64,000 nucleotides of DNA from Pedobacter sp. W3I1 (GTDB lineage Bacteria; Bacteroidota; Bacteroidia; Sphingobacteriales; Sphingobacteriaceae): NCBI RefSeq assembly GCF_030816015.1, contig NZ_JAUSXN010000001.1, positions 1,922,001 through 1,986,000 of the forward strand, written 5' to 3'. The notes under the pieces are model-generated. The model did no database searches, was not told where the DNA came from, and worked only from the letters and a program-made list of their open reading frames with translations. Shown here piece by piece: positions 24,233-35,205 of this stretch; the first letter of the stretch is position 1; the number at the start of each line of letters is the position of its first letter. A program made the position numbers and the translations under genes.

Positions 24233-26267
24233 CTACCACATTCTAATCCTGTCTTCTGGTTTTTTATATAATTTATCGCCAGGCTTAACATCAAAAGCGG
24301 TATACCATGCATCCATATTTACAGGTGCACCAATGGTACGGTATGGACCAGGAGAATGAGGATCGGTTTTAATTAACTGAGCAGCACTTTCGGGTAAAAT
24401 ATTACCTCTCCATACCTGCGCCCAAGCCAGGAAAAAACGCTGATCTGGTGTAAAACCATCAATTTTCTCCTTACTTTGACCTTGTTTAGTCATTTTTAAA
24501 AGCAGTATAAGCCGCATTTAAGCCACCTAAATCGCCAATATTTTCACCCATGGTTAATTTGCCGATTACATGAACCGTATCCAATACGGTGTAGCCATCA
24601 AACTGCTCGCCTAAGGCTTTTGTTTTAGCATCAAATTTTGCTTTATCTTCGGCTGTCCACCAATTTTTTAAATTACCGGCAGCATCGTACTGGCTTCCAC
24701 TGTCATCAAAACCATGGCTCATTTCATGACCAATTACTGCGCCGATACCACCATAATTAACGGCATCATCAGCATTTGGGTCGAAGAAAGGAAACTGTAA
24801 AATACCGGCAGGGAAAACAATTTCGTTCAAGGTAGGGCTATAGTAAGCATTAACCGTTGGAGGGGTCATACCAAAACGTTTGCGATCAACAGGTTTACCT
24901 AACTGATCAACCATTTCATTATAACTCCAAACACTTGCATTACGTAAGTTTTGGAAATAAGTATCTTTATTAATCGCTAAACCATCGTAGTTTTTCCATT
25001 TTTCCGGATAACCCACTTTTGGTGTAAATGCATGTAATTTAGCTAATGCCTTTTGTTTGGTTTCAGGGCTCATCCACTCTAAACCATTGATTCTGATTTC
25101 GAATGCTTTACGCAAGTTCACAATCATCTGGTTCATGCGTTCTTTAGCTTCCGGCTTAAAATATTTGGCTACATAAAGCTGACCTAATAATTCGCCAATA
25201 GTGCCATCGGTTAAAGATGACATCCGTTGCCAACGTGGTGTTTGTACTTTCTGACCAGTTTGTGCCTGCGTAAAAGCGAAACTCGCCTTAACAAATGGAG
25301 AGCTTAAACTTGAAGCAGAACCCTTTAAAATGTTCCACTCTAAGTAAGTTTGCCAATCGCTAACCGGAACCGATTTTAACATTCCATCCAGGCTCGCCAT
25401 AAATTTAGGCGACGATACCAGAACCGTATCCTGATTTTTAATTTTGAATTTCGGTAAGTAAGTCGTCCAGTTAATATCAGGTGTTTTTTTGTTTAGTTCT
25501 GCAACAGTAAGTTTGTTGTAGGTGGCGTAAGGATCACGCATTTCTAAACGGCTCATCTGCGCTTCAGCAAATTGCTTTTCAATTTTATATACGGTTGCTG
25601 CTTTTTGTTTGGCTTCCTCAGGCGTACTTCCGGTTAAGGTAAATAAAGTAACCATATAGGTATTGTAGGCATCGCGGATCTTAACGCTGCGGGCATCATC
25701 TTTCAAATAATAATCGCGATCGGGAAGTGTTGTACCACCCTGACTAATATTCACCATGTATTTGTTTACATTCTTGCGGTCTTGGCCAACGCCCAGTCCG
25801 AACATTCCGCCACCTAAGCCATTGGTTCGCATGTACGCAACCTGATCCAGCACACCCTGAATGTTTTTAATCTGTTTAATTTTTTCTAAATCGGCCTTTA
25901 TTGGCGTATAGCCTAGCTTTTCTATCGTTACACTATCCATCGCAGCCGTATAAAAATCGCCAACTCTACGCTTCACAGAGCCGGCAGGAGCAGATTTATC
26001 AGCAGCTGCATCCTCAACTAAAGATTTTACAGCATTGATGTTGAAATCGCGAAGTTCGTTAAATGAACCCCAGCGCGTTTCTTTAGCAGGAACAGGATTA
26101 TTTTTTATCCACGTGCCACTTGCGTAGGTGTAGAAATCGTCGCCTGGCTTAACTGAAAGATCCATGTTAGCAGGGTCGATAAATTTTTTGGTTTGTGCAT
26201 TTGCAGAAAAGCCTGCAGCGACTATACCTAGTGCCGCAAAACATCTTTTCAAATTTTGGTATTTCAT
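24233..26267 (-). pseudogene. M13-family metallopeptidase interrupted by a frameshift
   Basis: Joined, this is a ~677-residue neprilysin-like zinc peptidase with a signal peptide ending near SANAQ. Zinc ligands are in VIGHEMSHGFDDSG and the third ligand E in GENIGDLGG. After NAAYTAFK the frame runs off to a stop at 24486. The family sequence continues in the next frame (MTKQGQSKEKIDGFTPDQRFFLAWAQVWR) to DPHSPGPYRT and the C-terminal W. The fault is one extra A in a run of five (24493-24497). The 593-residue product would lack the conserved His and Arg of DPHSPGPYR and should be inactive. Confidence 0.85.
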
Positions 26268-26733
26268 TCGCTTAATAAGTTAGTAATTATGCGAAATTTA
26301 TGAAATACTAATTAATACTGGTGTTATATATTAAGAATATTACTTGTTAAACCAGTAGTAAATCTTTGCTAAACCAAGTCGTCTAATAAGTTCGGACGCT
26401 GAAAAAGAAATTTTAATAGATTTCATGATTTTAAATCTTTTATACACTATTAACATTTTTTAACAAAATTTATTGTGTTCTTGTAAAAATTATTGCTATT
26501 AAGAATGATTCGGGATAAAGCATTTTATTTTCCATAAATTTGATTTATATTTTTAAAGGATTAGAAAATGAGTGTGCAGCGTTTCATTCGGCTTTTAGTC
26601 CCGCCATACGCTGTAGCCCCGAAGAAAAATCGGGGGCTGTCGCTACTGTTGGGTTTATGAACAACATTTGGAGCGTTTGGCTACTAATAAATCCCAATAA
26701 TAAAATAAATAATATGTTAGTATACAATATATA
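26268..26733. other. Intergenic stretch with a fragment of family A element
   Basis: No gene is seen. Positions about 26592-26675 (TAGTCCCGCCATACGCTGTAG, CCCCGA...TCGGGGGC, GGGTTTATGAACAAC) match the inner blocks of the family A palindromic element without its ends. The final 30 bp (ATATGTTAGTATACAATATATAATG) are near-palindromic and probably include the P-type ATPase promoter. Confidence 0.5.
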
Positions 26734-28710
26734 ATGAGCCACCCCCACGATAAAGAAGATAGCTGTTGCAGCACTAAAGTACATTCCGCGCCGAAACATA
26801 ACCATGATCACGCGCATGAAGAAGGCGATGACCACGACCACGGCGGAGATCCCTCAGCCTTTAAAACTTATTTGCCAGCCCTCGTAACATTGGTTATGCT
26901 AATGATCGGAATTGTGTTTGATAATCTTTTTACGGTTCCTGCATTTCAGACCATCAGGCCTTATTGGTATATCGTGGCTTATTTACCGGTGGGTATTCCG
27001 GTTTTGCGCGAGGTCTGGGAAACTTTTAAAGCCAAAGATTTCTTTACCGAATTCTCTTTAATGTCTATCGCTACTATTGGTGCTTTTGCCATAGGCGAAT
27101 ATCCGGAGGGGGTAACGGTGATGCTTTTTTATACGATTGGTGAGTTGTTTCAAATGGCTGCTGTAAACCGTGCCAAAAGAAATATTAAAGCATTACTCGA
27201 TGTTCGGGCAGATATAGCGCATGTATTCCGCAATGGAAAATACGAAGATATTAATCCTGAAAAGGTAGAAATCGGTGAAACCATACAAATAAAGGCTGGT
27301 GAGAAAATCCCTTTAGATGGAGAATTGATTAGTGATAAAAGCAGTTTTAATACTGCTGCTTTAACAGGCGAAAGCAAACCGCGGACGATTAATAAAGGCG
27401 AATCGATTTTAGCGGGGATGCTTAATCTGGATAAAGTAATCGAAGTTAAAGTAACCAAAGCTTTTGCTGATAGTGCATTGTCGCGAATTTTGGAAATGGT
27501 TCAAAATGCTACCACACGTAAAGCCAAAACCGAACTTTTTATCCGCAAGTTTGCGAAAATATATACACCAATTGTTTTCTTTTTGGCACTTGCGTTGGTT
27601 ACTATTCCAATTTTTGTTTTAGGGAGCGAATATCATTTCCAAACCTGGTTGTATCGTTCACTGGTTTTCCTGGTTATATCTTGCCCATGTGCCCTGGTCA
27701 TTTCTATTCCATTGGGTTATTTTGGTGGAATTGGTGCGGCATCGGCAAATGGTATTCTTTTTAAAGGCTCTAATTTCCTTGATTTAATTACAAAGCTAAA
27801 TACTGTTGTAATGGACAAAACAGGAACCTTAACCAAAGGCGTTTTTAATGTTCAGAAAGTAGAAAGCAGTATAGATGAAGCAGAATTTTTAAACTTATTA
27901 ACCGCTATTGAAGCCAAGTCAACCCATCCAATTGCTAAGGCTATTGTAGAATATGCAGGCCAGCAAGAAATTCATCCTGCCGAAAACATCGAGGAAATTG
28001 CCGGAATGGGTTTAAAGGGATTGGTTAATGGTAAAGCGGTTTTAGCCGGTAATGTTAAGCTTTTGGAGAAATTTAATATTGATTTTGAGCCTAATATTGC
28101 GTCGATTGAAGAAAGTATCGTTGTTGTTGCGGTTGACCAGAAATATGTTGGCTATGTTCTAATTGCGGATGAAATAAAAGAAGATGCCGCAGAAGCCATC
28201 AAACAGCTTCATGAAAACGGAATAAAACAGGTTGTGATGTTAAGTGGTGATAAAACCTCAATTGTTAAAAAAGTAGCCACAAGTTTAGGAATCGATACTT
28301 ATTTTGGGGATTTATTACCCGAAGATAAAGTTGCCAGACTGGAAGAAATTAAAAGCGACAAAAGTAAGGTGGTGGCTTTTGTGGGTGATGGAATTAATGA
28401 TACACCGGTATTGGCCATCAGCGATATTGGTATTGCCATGGGCGCAATGGGTAGCGATGCTGCTATTGAAACGGCAGATGTGGTTATTCAAACCGATCAA
28501 CCCTCTAAAATTGCAACTGCGGTTAAAATAGGTAAGGCAACTAAAAATGTAGTAATCCAGAATATCGTACTGGCATTTGCTGTAAAAGCGCTGGTTTTAA
28601 TTTTAGGTGCAGGTGGTATTGCCACCATGTGGGAAGCCGTTTTTGCCGATGTGGGTGTTGCGCTCCTGGCTATTTTAAATGCGGTAAGAATTCAGAAGAT
28701 GAAGTTTTAA
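26734..28710 (+). CDS. Heavy-metal P-type ATPase, Zn/Cd/Pb-exporting type
   Basis: 658 residues of the P1B-2 (ZntA/CadA) kind. A His/Asp/Glu-rich N-terminus (HNHDHAHEEGDDHDHGG) replaces the usual HMA domain. The membrane metal site is SCPCALV, the phosphorylation site DKTGTLTKG, the P1B His-Pro pair is STHPIAKAI, and GDGINDTPVLA is the hinge. The CPC motif plus the DVGVALLAILNAVRI C-terminal helix (conserved Asp) point to Zn2+/Cd2+ efflux across the inner membrane. It is monocistronic; no ArsR/MerR regulator is adjacent. Confidence 0.93.
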   Translation: MSHPHDKEDSCCSTKVHSAPKHNHDHAHEEGDDHDHGGDPSAFKTYLPALVTLVMLMIGIVFDNLFTVPAFQTIRPYWYIVAYLPVGIPVLREVWETFKAKDFFTEFSLMSIATIGAFAIGEYPEGVTVMLFYTIGELFQMAAVNRAKRNIKALLDVRADIAHVFRNGKYEDINPEKVEIGETIQIKAGEKIPLDGELISDKSSFNTAALTGESKPRTINKGESILAGMLNLDKVIEVKVTKAFADSALSRILEMVQNATTRKAKTELFIRKFAKIYTPIVFFLALALVTIPIFVLGSEYHFQTWLYRSLVFLVISCPCALVISIPLGYFGGIGAASANGILFKGSNFLDLITKLNTVVMDKTGTLTKGVFNVQKVESSIDEAEFLNLLTAIEAKSTHPIAKAIVEYAGQQEIHPAENIEEIAGMGLKGLVNGKAVLAGNVKLLEKFNIDFEPNIASIEESIVVVAVDQKYVGYVLIADEIKEDAAEAIKQLHENGIKQVVMLSGDKTSIVKKVATSLGIDTYFGDLLPEDKVARLEEIKSDKSKVVAFVGDGINDTPVLAISDIGIAMGAMGSDAAIETADVVIQTDQPSKIATAVKIGKATKNVVIQNIVLAFAVKALVLILGAGGIATMWEAVFADVGVALLAILNAVRIQKMKF

Positions 28711-28917
28711 TTTACTCTTTGATGTGGAGTCTATATCGTTTACCATTAAGGCATTTAGATAGTTAAGAAAATAATAAGAAGCCTTAACCTTTCTTAACTT
28801 CTTAATGATAAAAAAACAATGGAGATTATCGAGAAGCAATTCTTCAGCTCCTAATGGTAGTGAAATATGTTGAAAAATTAGAAAAACAAATTACTATAAA
28901 ATTTAGTATATTCGTTT
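28711..28917. other. Intergenic stretch, nothing recognised
   Basis: AT-rich sequence containing TTAAGAAAATAATAAGAAGCCTTAACCTTTCTTAACTTCTTAA, a weak inverted repeat that may act as a terminator for the ATPase gene. Confidence 0.35.
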
Positions 28918-29550
28918 ATGTCTGAGCCTGTTCCATATCCAGTTTTAAATGATGGTGAGCCCGTAAGGCAATTCAATGAACTTGATGCGTCATTAACTTA
29001 TAGTTATGCTAGTTATCTAAACTGGCTTTTTCCTGAGCGGGTAGAGCTGATTAAAGGTAAAATCTTTAAGATGAGTCCTGCACCATCAAGGGTACATCAG
29101 GAAGTTGCTGGTCATATTTTCTTGAAACTAGGTAATTTTTTGGAAGGCAAACCATGTAAGGTTTATTCTGCTCCTTTTGATGTTCGTTTTCCTAAAGAAA
29201 GTAAGGCCGACAAAGATGTGTATACCGTGCTCCAACTGGATATTTGTGTCATCTGTGACAAAGGTAAATTAGATGCGCGCGGTTGTATCGGTGCACCTGA
29301 TCTGGTTGTAGAGGTTTTATCTCCGGGCAATACTAAAATGGAATTGCTCAATAAATATAAAGTTTACGAAGAATTTGGTGTTAAAGAATACTGGGTGGTG
29401 AGCCAAAGCGATCAGAGTATTTTAATCTACACCTTAAACGATGCAGGCAAATTTCAGCCCTCCAAAATTTTCACCCTCAGCGAAAAAATTACTTCAACGG
29501 TATTGCCAGGTTTTGAGTTGGCCTTGGATGATGTTTTTGATGATTTGTAA
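28918..29550 (+). CDS. Uma2-family putative endonuclease, copy 1
   Basis: 210 residues, PD-(D/E)XK-like Uma2 (DUF820) protein. The active-site order is an acidic residue in LDICVICD, E in APDLVVEVLSPGNTK and the lysine after it. It is about 85% identical to the next gene, so the pair is a recent tandem duplication. At position 107 the motif proline before the aspartate is Leu (LQLDI) while copy 2 keeps LQPDI; this and the divergent helix EVAGHIFLKLGNFLEG are the main differences. Targets are unknown. Confidence 0.85.
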   Translation: MSEPVPYPVLNDGEPVRQFNELDASLTYSYASYLNWLFPERVELIKGKIFKMSPAPSRVHQEVAGHIFLKLGNFLEGKPCKVYSAPFDVRFPKESKADKDVYTVLQLDICVICDKGKLDARGCIGAPDLVVEVLSPGNTKMELLNKYKVYEEFGVKEYWVVSQSDQSILIYTLNDAGKFQPSKIFTLSEKITSTVLPGFELALDDVFDDL

Positions 29551-29596
29551 AACAATAAATACTTTTTAGATTACTACTTTTTTAGTATATTCCTTT

Positions 29597-30232
29597 ATGT
29601 CTGAACCTGTTCCATATCCTGTTTTAAATGATGATGAACCTGTAAGGCAGTTTAATGATATCGATGCATCACTAACGTATAGTTATGCTAATTATCTAAA
29701 CTGGCTTTTCCCTGAAAGGGTAGAGTTGATTAAAGGTAAAATCTTTAAAATGAGTCCTGCGCCGTCAAGGGTGCATCAGGAAGTTTCTATCAATTTATTA
29801 AATCCTATAGTCAATTTTTTAAAGGGTAAGCCCTGCAAAGTTTATTCTGCCCCGTTTGATGTTCGCTTTCCTAAAGAAAGCAAGGCCGATAAAGATGTGT
29901 ATACCGTGCTCCAGCCCGATATTTGTGTTATCTGTGATAAAAGTAAACTAGATGCCCGTGGTTGTATTGGTGCGCCTGATCTTGTGATTGAAATTTTATC
30001 GCCTGGGAATACCAAAATGGAACTGCTTAATAAATATAAAGTTTACGAAGAATTTGGTGTTAAAGAATATTGGGTGGTGAGCCAAAGCGATCAGAGCATT
30101 TTAATCTACACCTTAAATGATGAGGGTAAATTCCAGCCTTCTAAAATATTTACCCTTAGCGAAAAAATCACTTCATCGGTATTACCAGGTTTCGAACTCT
30201 TGTTGGATGACGTTTTTGAGGATATCGATTAG
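29597..30232 (+). CDS. Uma2-family putative endonuclease, copy 2
   Basis: 211 residues, tandem paralogue of the preceding gene. It retains the full motif set (QPDICVIC with D108, APDLVIEILSPGNTK with E132). Both genes carry almost the same upstream sequence (TTTAGTATATTCxTTTATG), so the duplication included the promoter and each copy can be expressed independently. The stop overlaps the end of a decayed minus-strand gene by four bases. Confidence 0.85.
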   Translation: MSEPVPYPVLNDDEPVRQFNDIDASLTYSYANYLNWLFPERVELIKGKIFKMSPAPSRVHQEVSINLLNPIVNFLKGKPCKVYSAPFDVRFPKESKADKDVYTVLQPDICVICDKSKLDARGCIGAPDLVIEILSPGNTKMELLNKYKVYEEFGVKEYWVVSQSDQSILIYTLNDEGKFQPSKIFTLSEKITSSVLPGFELLLDDVFEDID

Positions 30233-30480
30233 TCTAATTTTGCTGTTATTGATATACCATTTAAATCAGCATTAAAGAACACAATAGCGGTTAATGCGCA
30301 TATCAGTACAAAGTTATACTCCATACCATTTCTTCCTCCACCTACAACAAACCAGCCCTCCTTAAAATGGACCATGATGATTCCCATAATCAATACGAAA
30401 ATTGTTGCAAAACATGCTAACCGGATATATTTGTTTATGACTAAAAGTATTGCACAAACAAGGTGTGAAAGGTCGTTTGA
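30229..30480 (-). pseudogene. DoxX-type membrane protein remnant
   Basis: A minus-strand frame ending at 30229 reads LVCAILLVINKY...LACFATIFVLIMGIIMVHFKEGWFVVGGGRNGMEYNFVLICALTAIVF, the C-terminal half of a DoxX-family protein (HFKxGWFVxGGGxNGxEYN signature). An in-frame TAG lies upstream and no N-terminal half was found, so the gene appears truncated. The adjacent family A element copy may mark the break. Confidence 0.55.
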
Positions 30481-30544
30481 ATGTTTTTTCTATCCTAAAA
30501 TACAATTATCTATTGAAGCGTATGTATTTAGCATATAATTTTGG

Positions 30545-30703
30545 TGGCACAAGCCCATGTTTGTAAACCTGATTGAAGTGTAAAGCCCGCATTCCGATTC
30601 TTTACCGATGAATCGGCACTAAATTAGCATCGGGAGAGGACTTGTAACGAAAAGCAGGACTCACTTTAAAATGGAATGCTGCACCTGCTTTCCAAAAGAA
30701 ACA
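30545..30703. repeat. Family A element, copy 3 (right half)
   Basis: Shares the right-hand blocks of copies 1 and 2: AAACCTGATTGAAG, a CCGAT...ATCGG hairpin, GCATCGGGAG, AGCAGGACT and the terminal CCTGCTTTCCAAAAG. The left end is missing. It is followed by a small CCCCTCT-AAA-AGAGGGG hairpin at about 30720-30736. Confidence 0.6.
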
Positions 30704-30798
30704 CCCCATCCTACGGACACCCCTCTAAAAGAGGGGAATTAATAAGTCTATTGCTTACCTTTCAGCTTACTCTGCTTTGGTCTTTCAGCTTAATTAGC

Positions 30799-30806
30799 TA
30801 TTTTTG
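30799..30806 (+). promoter_or_regulatory. -7 box of valS
   Basis: TATTTTTG, an exact TAnnTTTG match, 17 bp before the valS ATG. Confidence 0.55.
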
Positions 30807-30823
30807 GACTTTTAATATCATTC

Positions 30824-33490
30824 ATGAGCATATCCACCAAGTACAATCCTGCAGAAACAGAAGATAAATGGTATAGCTATTGGCTATCGAAGAAATTTTT
30901 CCACTCCGAACCCGATGAGCGCGAACCCTACACCATCGTCATTCCGCCGCCAAATGTTACGGGTGTGCTGCACATGGGGCATATGCTTAACAATACCATT
31001 CAGGATGTTTTAATCCGTAAAGCCCGTATGCAAGGCAAAAATGCATGTTGGGTACCTGGAACTGACCATGCCTCTATTGCTACTGAAGCGAAAGTAGTGG
31101 CCATGTTAAAAGAACAAGGCATTAACAAAAAGGATCTTTCGCGTGAAGAATTTCTGAAATATGCCTGGGAATGGAAAGAGAAATACGGTGGCATTATTTT
31201 AGAACAGTTGAAGAAACTGGGTGCAAGCTGCGATTGGGATCGTACCCGTTTCACCATGGAAGAAGACCTTTCTGAAGCAGTAATCGATTCGTTTATTCAC
31301 CTGTATAAAAAAGGGTGGATTTACCGTGGTATCCGTATGGTAAACTGGGATCCGGCCGGTAAAACTGCCGTTTCGGATGAAGAAGTAATCCGCAAGGAAG
31401 TTAATCAGAAATTATATTACATTAAATACCTGATTTCGGGAACGGAAGACCAGTATTTAACGATAGCGACAACGCGTCCGGAAACAATTATGGCTGATGC
31501 GGCAATCTGTATCAACCCGAACGACGAACGTTTTATGCACCTAAAAGGCAAAAAAGTTTTCGTGCCTTTGGTTAACCATGAAATTCCGGTTATTGAAGAT
31601 GAATATGTAGATATCGAATTCGGTACAGGTTGTTTAAAAGTAACACCAGCGCATGATTTAAATGATTATGAACTGGGTGTAAAACACAATTTGCCAGTTA
31701 CCGATATCTTAAACGATGACGGAACTTTAAATGAATTAGCCGTTATTTTAGTGGGCGAAGATAGGTTTGTTGCCCGTAAAAAAATTGCCAAAATGCTGGA
31801 AGAAGCCGGCCATTTAGAGAAAGTTGAAGATTATAAATCGCAGGTTGGTTTTTCTGAACGTACTGATGCCGCTATCGAACCTAAACTTTCGATGCAATGG
31901 TTTGTGAAGATGAAAGAGATGGCTCAGCCTGCTTTGGATGACGTTTTGAATGGTGAGGTAAATCTGATTCCAAATAAATTTGAAAATACGTATCGCCACT
32001 GGATGGAAAATGTTCGCGATTGGAACATTAGTCGCCAGTTGTGGTGGGGGCAAAGAATTCCGGCCTGGTACGACGATAAAGGAAATTGGGTGGTTGCCAA
32101 AACAAAAGATGAAGCATTAGAAGAATTCTGGAAGAAAAAACATTTGGATGAAAGCTGCTCCGAAACGGAAAAAGCCGGATTTAAACATCAGTTAGAACCG
32201 TTTTTAAGACAGGACGACGATGTAATGGATACCTGGTTCTCCTCCTGGTTATGGCCGATTTCGGTTTTCGACGGCTTTAAAAATCCTGAAAATAAAGACA
32301 TCAATTATTATTATCCAACCAACGACCTGGTTACTGCACCTGAAATTTTGTTCTTCTGGGTGGCCCGTATGATTATGGCCGGACATGAGTTTATGGGTAA
32401 AAAACCATTTACGAATGTATACTTAACAGGGATTGTACGCGATAAATTAGGCCGTAAAATGTCTAAATCGTTGGGTAATTCACCTGATCCGATCGGGTTG
32501 ATTGAAAAATATGGTGCTGATGCGGTTCGTGTGGGTATGTTAATGTCATCACCTGCCGGAAACGATTTAATGTTCGATGAAAGCTATTGCGAGCAAGGGC
32601 GGAATTTTGCCAGTAAAATATGGAATGCTTTCCGATTGGTAAAAGGATGGGAAGTTGACGAAAGCCTGGAGAACCCGAATACCCAGGCCATATCCTGGTT
32701 CGAAAATCGCTTTAATGAAGCCTTGGTAGAAATTGAAGCTAATTTTAAGCAATACCGCCTATCAGAAGCATTAATGATCACCTATAAATTGGTTTGGGAT
32801 GATTTCTGTGCCTGGTATTTAGAAATGGTTAAACCTGCTTACCAACAGCCAATTGATGCAGAGAGTTATCTAGCGACGATCGGTTTCTTCGAAAATATTA
32901 TCAAATTATTGCATCCGAATATGCCTTTCTTAACAGAGGAATTATGGCATGATGATCTGTTTGCCGAACGTGGAGAAATGGATTGTTGTATTGTTGCCGA
33001 ATTCCCTAAAGGAGGAACTTTTAATGAGCAATTGTTGAAAGATGCGGAGGTAATTAAAACCGTGGTAGCCGAAATTAGAAATGTAAGGAACCAGAAACAA
33101 ATTTCTCCTAAAGAAGCATTGCCGTTAAGCATTAAAATAAATTCTGATCTGGATTATGAGAAATGGTTAAACATTGTTTTCAAACTGGCCAATGTATCTG
33201 AAGCGGAAATTGTAAACGATAAAATTGTTGGCGCAACGGCTTTTATGGCAGGTAAAGATGAATTTTTTATTCCACTGACCGAAAACGTTGATATAGAAGC
33301 AGAACGCGAACGTTTAAATGCCGATTTAATATACCTGCAAGGTTTCTTAAAATCAGTTGATTCTAAATTGAGCAACGAACGTTTTGTACAAAATGCAAAA
33401 CCGGAAATTATTGCAAACGAAAGGAATAAAAAAGCCGATGCCGAAGCAAAAATCAAAATTATTGAAGAAAGTTTAGCGATATTGGGCTAG
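30824..33490 (+). CDS. valS: Valyl-tRNA synthetase
   Basis: 888 residues, class I aminoacyl-tRNA synthetase that charges tRNA-Val. HIGH-type motif LHMGH (49-53) after PPPNVTG, an editing (CP1) domain with TTRPETIMAD, DWNISRQLWWGQRIPAWY, KMSKS at about 544-548 in GRKMSKSLGN, an anticodon-binding domain and a C-terminal coiled-coil arm (EAERERLNADLIYLQGFLKSV...). The length and the C-terminal arm match bacterial ValRS. A terminator follows. Confidence 0.97.
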   Translation: MSISTKYNPAETEDKWYSYWLSKKFFHSEPDEREPYTIVIPPPNVTGVLHMGHMLNNTIQDVLIRKARMQGKNACWVPGTDHASIATEAKVVAMLKEQGINKKDLSREEFLKYAWEWKEKYGGIILEQLKKLGASCDWDRTRFTMEEDLSEAVIDSFIHLYKKGWIYRGIRMVNWDPAGKTAVSDEEVIRKEVNQKLYYIKYLISGTEDQYLTIATTRPETIMADAAICINPNDERFMHLKGKKVFVPLVNHEIPVIEDEYVDIEFGTGCLKVTPAHDLNDYELGVKHNLPVTDILNDDGTLNELAVILVGEDRFVARKKIAKMLEEAGHLEKVEDYKSQVGFSERTDAAIEPKLSMQWFVKMKEMAQPALDDVLNGEVNLIPNKFENTYRHWMENVRDWNISRQLWWGQRIPAWYDDKGNWVVAKTKDEALEEFWKKKHLDESCSETEKAGFKHQLEPFLRQDDDVMDTWFSSWLWPISVFDGFKNPENKDINYYYPTNDLVTAPEILFFWVARMIMAGHEFMGKKPFTNVYLTGIVRDKLGRKMSKSLGNSPDPIGLIEKYGADAVRVGMLMSSPAGNDLMFDESYCEQGRNFASKIWNAFRLVKGWEVDESLENPNTQAISWFENRFNEALVEIEANFKQYRLSEALMITYKLVWDDFCAWYLEMVKPAYQQPIDAESYLATIGFFENIIKLLHPNMPFLTEELWHDDLFAERGEMDCCIVAEFPKGGTFNEQLLKDAEVIKTVVAEIRNVRNQKQISPKEALPLSIKINSDLDYEKWLNIVFKLANVSEAEIVNDKIVGATAFMAGKDEFFIPLTENVDIEAERERLNADLIYLQGFLKSVDSKLSNERFVQNAKPEIIANERNKKADAEAKIKIIEESLAILG

Positions 33491-33512
33491 AAAATAGACG
33501 TTATTTAACTAA

Positions 33513-33552
33513 AAAAAGCCTTTCAGATTATTTTTCTGAAAGACTTTTTTTT
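33513..33552 (+). terminator. Intrinsic terminator after valS
   Basis: AAAAAGCCTTTCAGA pairs with TCTGAAAGACTTTTT (one mismatch) and ends in eight T residues, 22 bp after the valS stop. The remainder of the gap to 33797 holds no gene. Confidence 0.8.
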
Positions 33553-33797
33553 AGCCGATTAAAATTATTTCAAACGTTTTCCTAACAACGATAAAAATAT
33601 CTTATTGTAGTAAATATTGGGCTCTCAGCTGTTTATTTAAGGTTAATACGATTGCGAGCCATTATTATAAGATAAGGTTTCAAAAATATTACTTACCAAA
33701 ATTTAAGGTTTGTTTTTATTAACCATATTTTAGGTTTATTAAAACGGTTTGTCAAAATAGCAAACCATTTAAGTGATAATCTAACCTAATATCCCAA

Positions 33798-35154
33798 ATG
33801 GAAAATTCCAGAAGAAAATTTATTAAACAATCAGCAATATTTGCTGCGGCAACCTATGCAGGTACCATGGGTATGAGTGCTAAAAGTTATGGTCGTATCA
33901 TTGGCGCAAATGACAGGGTACGTGTTGGTGTTGTTGGGTTTTCTGACCGTTTTAAAGAAACGTTATTACCTTGTTTTTTGAACCACAACAAGGAACTGAA
34001 TTTCGATATTGTTGGTCTTTCTGATTTATGGAACTACCGGAGAGATTTAGGGATTGCCCATTTAAAAGCAAAATTTGGTCACGATATTAAAGCCTGCCGC
34101 AATAACGATGAGCTTTATGCCACCAAAGATCTTGATGCTGTAATTATCAGCACCGCCGATTTTCAGCACGCACTTCACACCATCGAGGCCGTAAAAGCCA
34201 GTTGCGATGCTTATGTGGAAAAGCCCTTTGCCGAAACCATGGACGATGCCAAAGCCGCCTTTAAAGCCGTTAAAGCGAGCAAGCAAATTGTACAAATTGG
34301 TTCGCAAAGAAGAAGTGGCGAGAATTATACCAATGCAGCAAAATTTATACAGGATGGAAAATTTGGGCCTATAACTGCCGTAGATTTAGTTTGGAACGTA
34401 AACCAGCCAGGCAGATGGCGCAGGCCAGATTTAGTGGCTAAGTTAAAAGAAGAAGATATCGATTGGAAACGATTCTTATTGAATCGCCCGGTTGGAAGCT
34501 TTCGATCCCAGAAAATATTTAGAATATAGGTTGTTCTGGCCTTATTCGTCGGGAATGCCTGGGCAATGGATGTCGCACCAGATTGATACAGTACATTGGT
34601 TTACCAATTTAAAACACCCGCGAAGTGTAGTGGCAAACGGTGGCATTTATACCTGGAAAGATGGTCGCAGAAATTGGGATTCGATGGTTGCCGTATTCGA
34701 TTATGGTCAGCCAGATACTACCGATGGTTTCCAGGTTACTTTTACATCAAGAATGCAGAATAGTGTGGGTGATGTAGGCGAGGTTTACTATTCGAACGGT
34801 GGGGAGCTGAATTTAATTACCAATAAAGTATCGCCAAAAGGTGGTTTAAAAGAAAAAGAAGCTGCAGCCATGGGATTAAAAGCCAATCTTTTGCCTGAGT
34901 TTGATTTAAGTAAAACCGAAATTAAAGCGGCTACAGGAGCCAATATGGGTGGTGATTCGTTAACTTCTGGCCATATGCGGAACTGGATGGAATGTGTACG
35001 GAGTCGCAAAACCCCAAATGCGCCTGTAGAAGCAGGTTATTCACACTCTATTGCCAATATCATGACCAATGCTGCGGTACACACTGGTGCAAAAGCAATT
35101 TTCGATGAAAGCAGACAAGAAGTAATCGCAAACGGAAAAGTATTTAAATATTAA
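33798..35154 (+). pseudogene. Tat-exported Gfo/Idh/MocA oxidoreductase split by a frameshift
   Basis: The first frame (33798-34529) gives a twin-arginine signal (NSRRKFIKQ), a Rossmann domain (RVGVVGFSDR, VIISTADFQHALHTIEA) and the EKP motif (YVEKPFAETMDDA). It goes out of frame at RPVG. The C-terminal domain (EAFDPRKYLEYRLFWPYSSGMPGQWMSHQIDTVHWF) continues in the next frame to 35154. One extra G at 34494-34495 explains the shift: with a single G the protein reads RPVEAFDP, about 450 residues. Members oxidise or reduce sugars with bound NAD(P). It leads a cluster with a double DUF1080 protein and a second such oxidoreductase. Confidence 0.85.
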
Positions 35155-35205
35155 TAACAATATATCGTCATTCTTCCCCGGAATGGCGACAAGAAAAACC
35201 CAATC

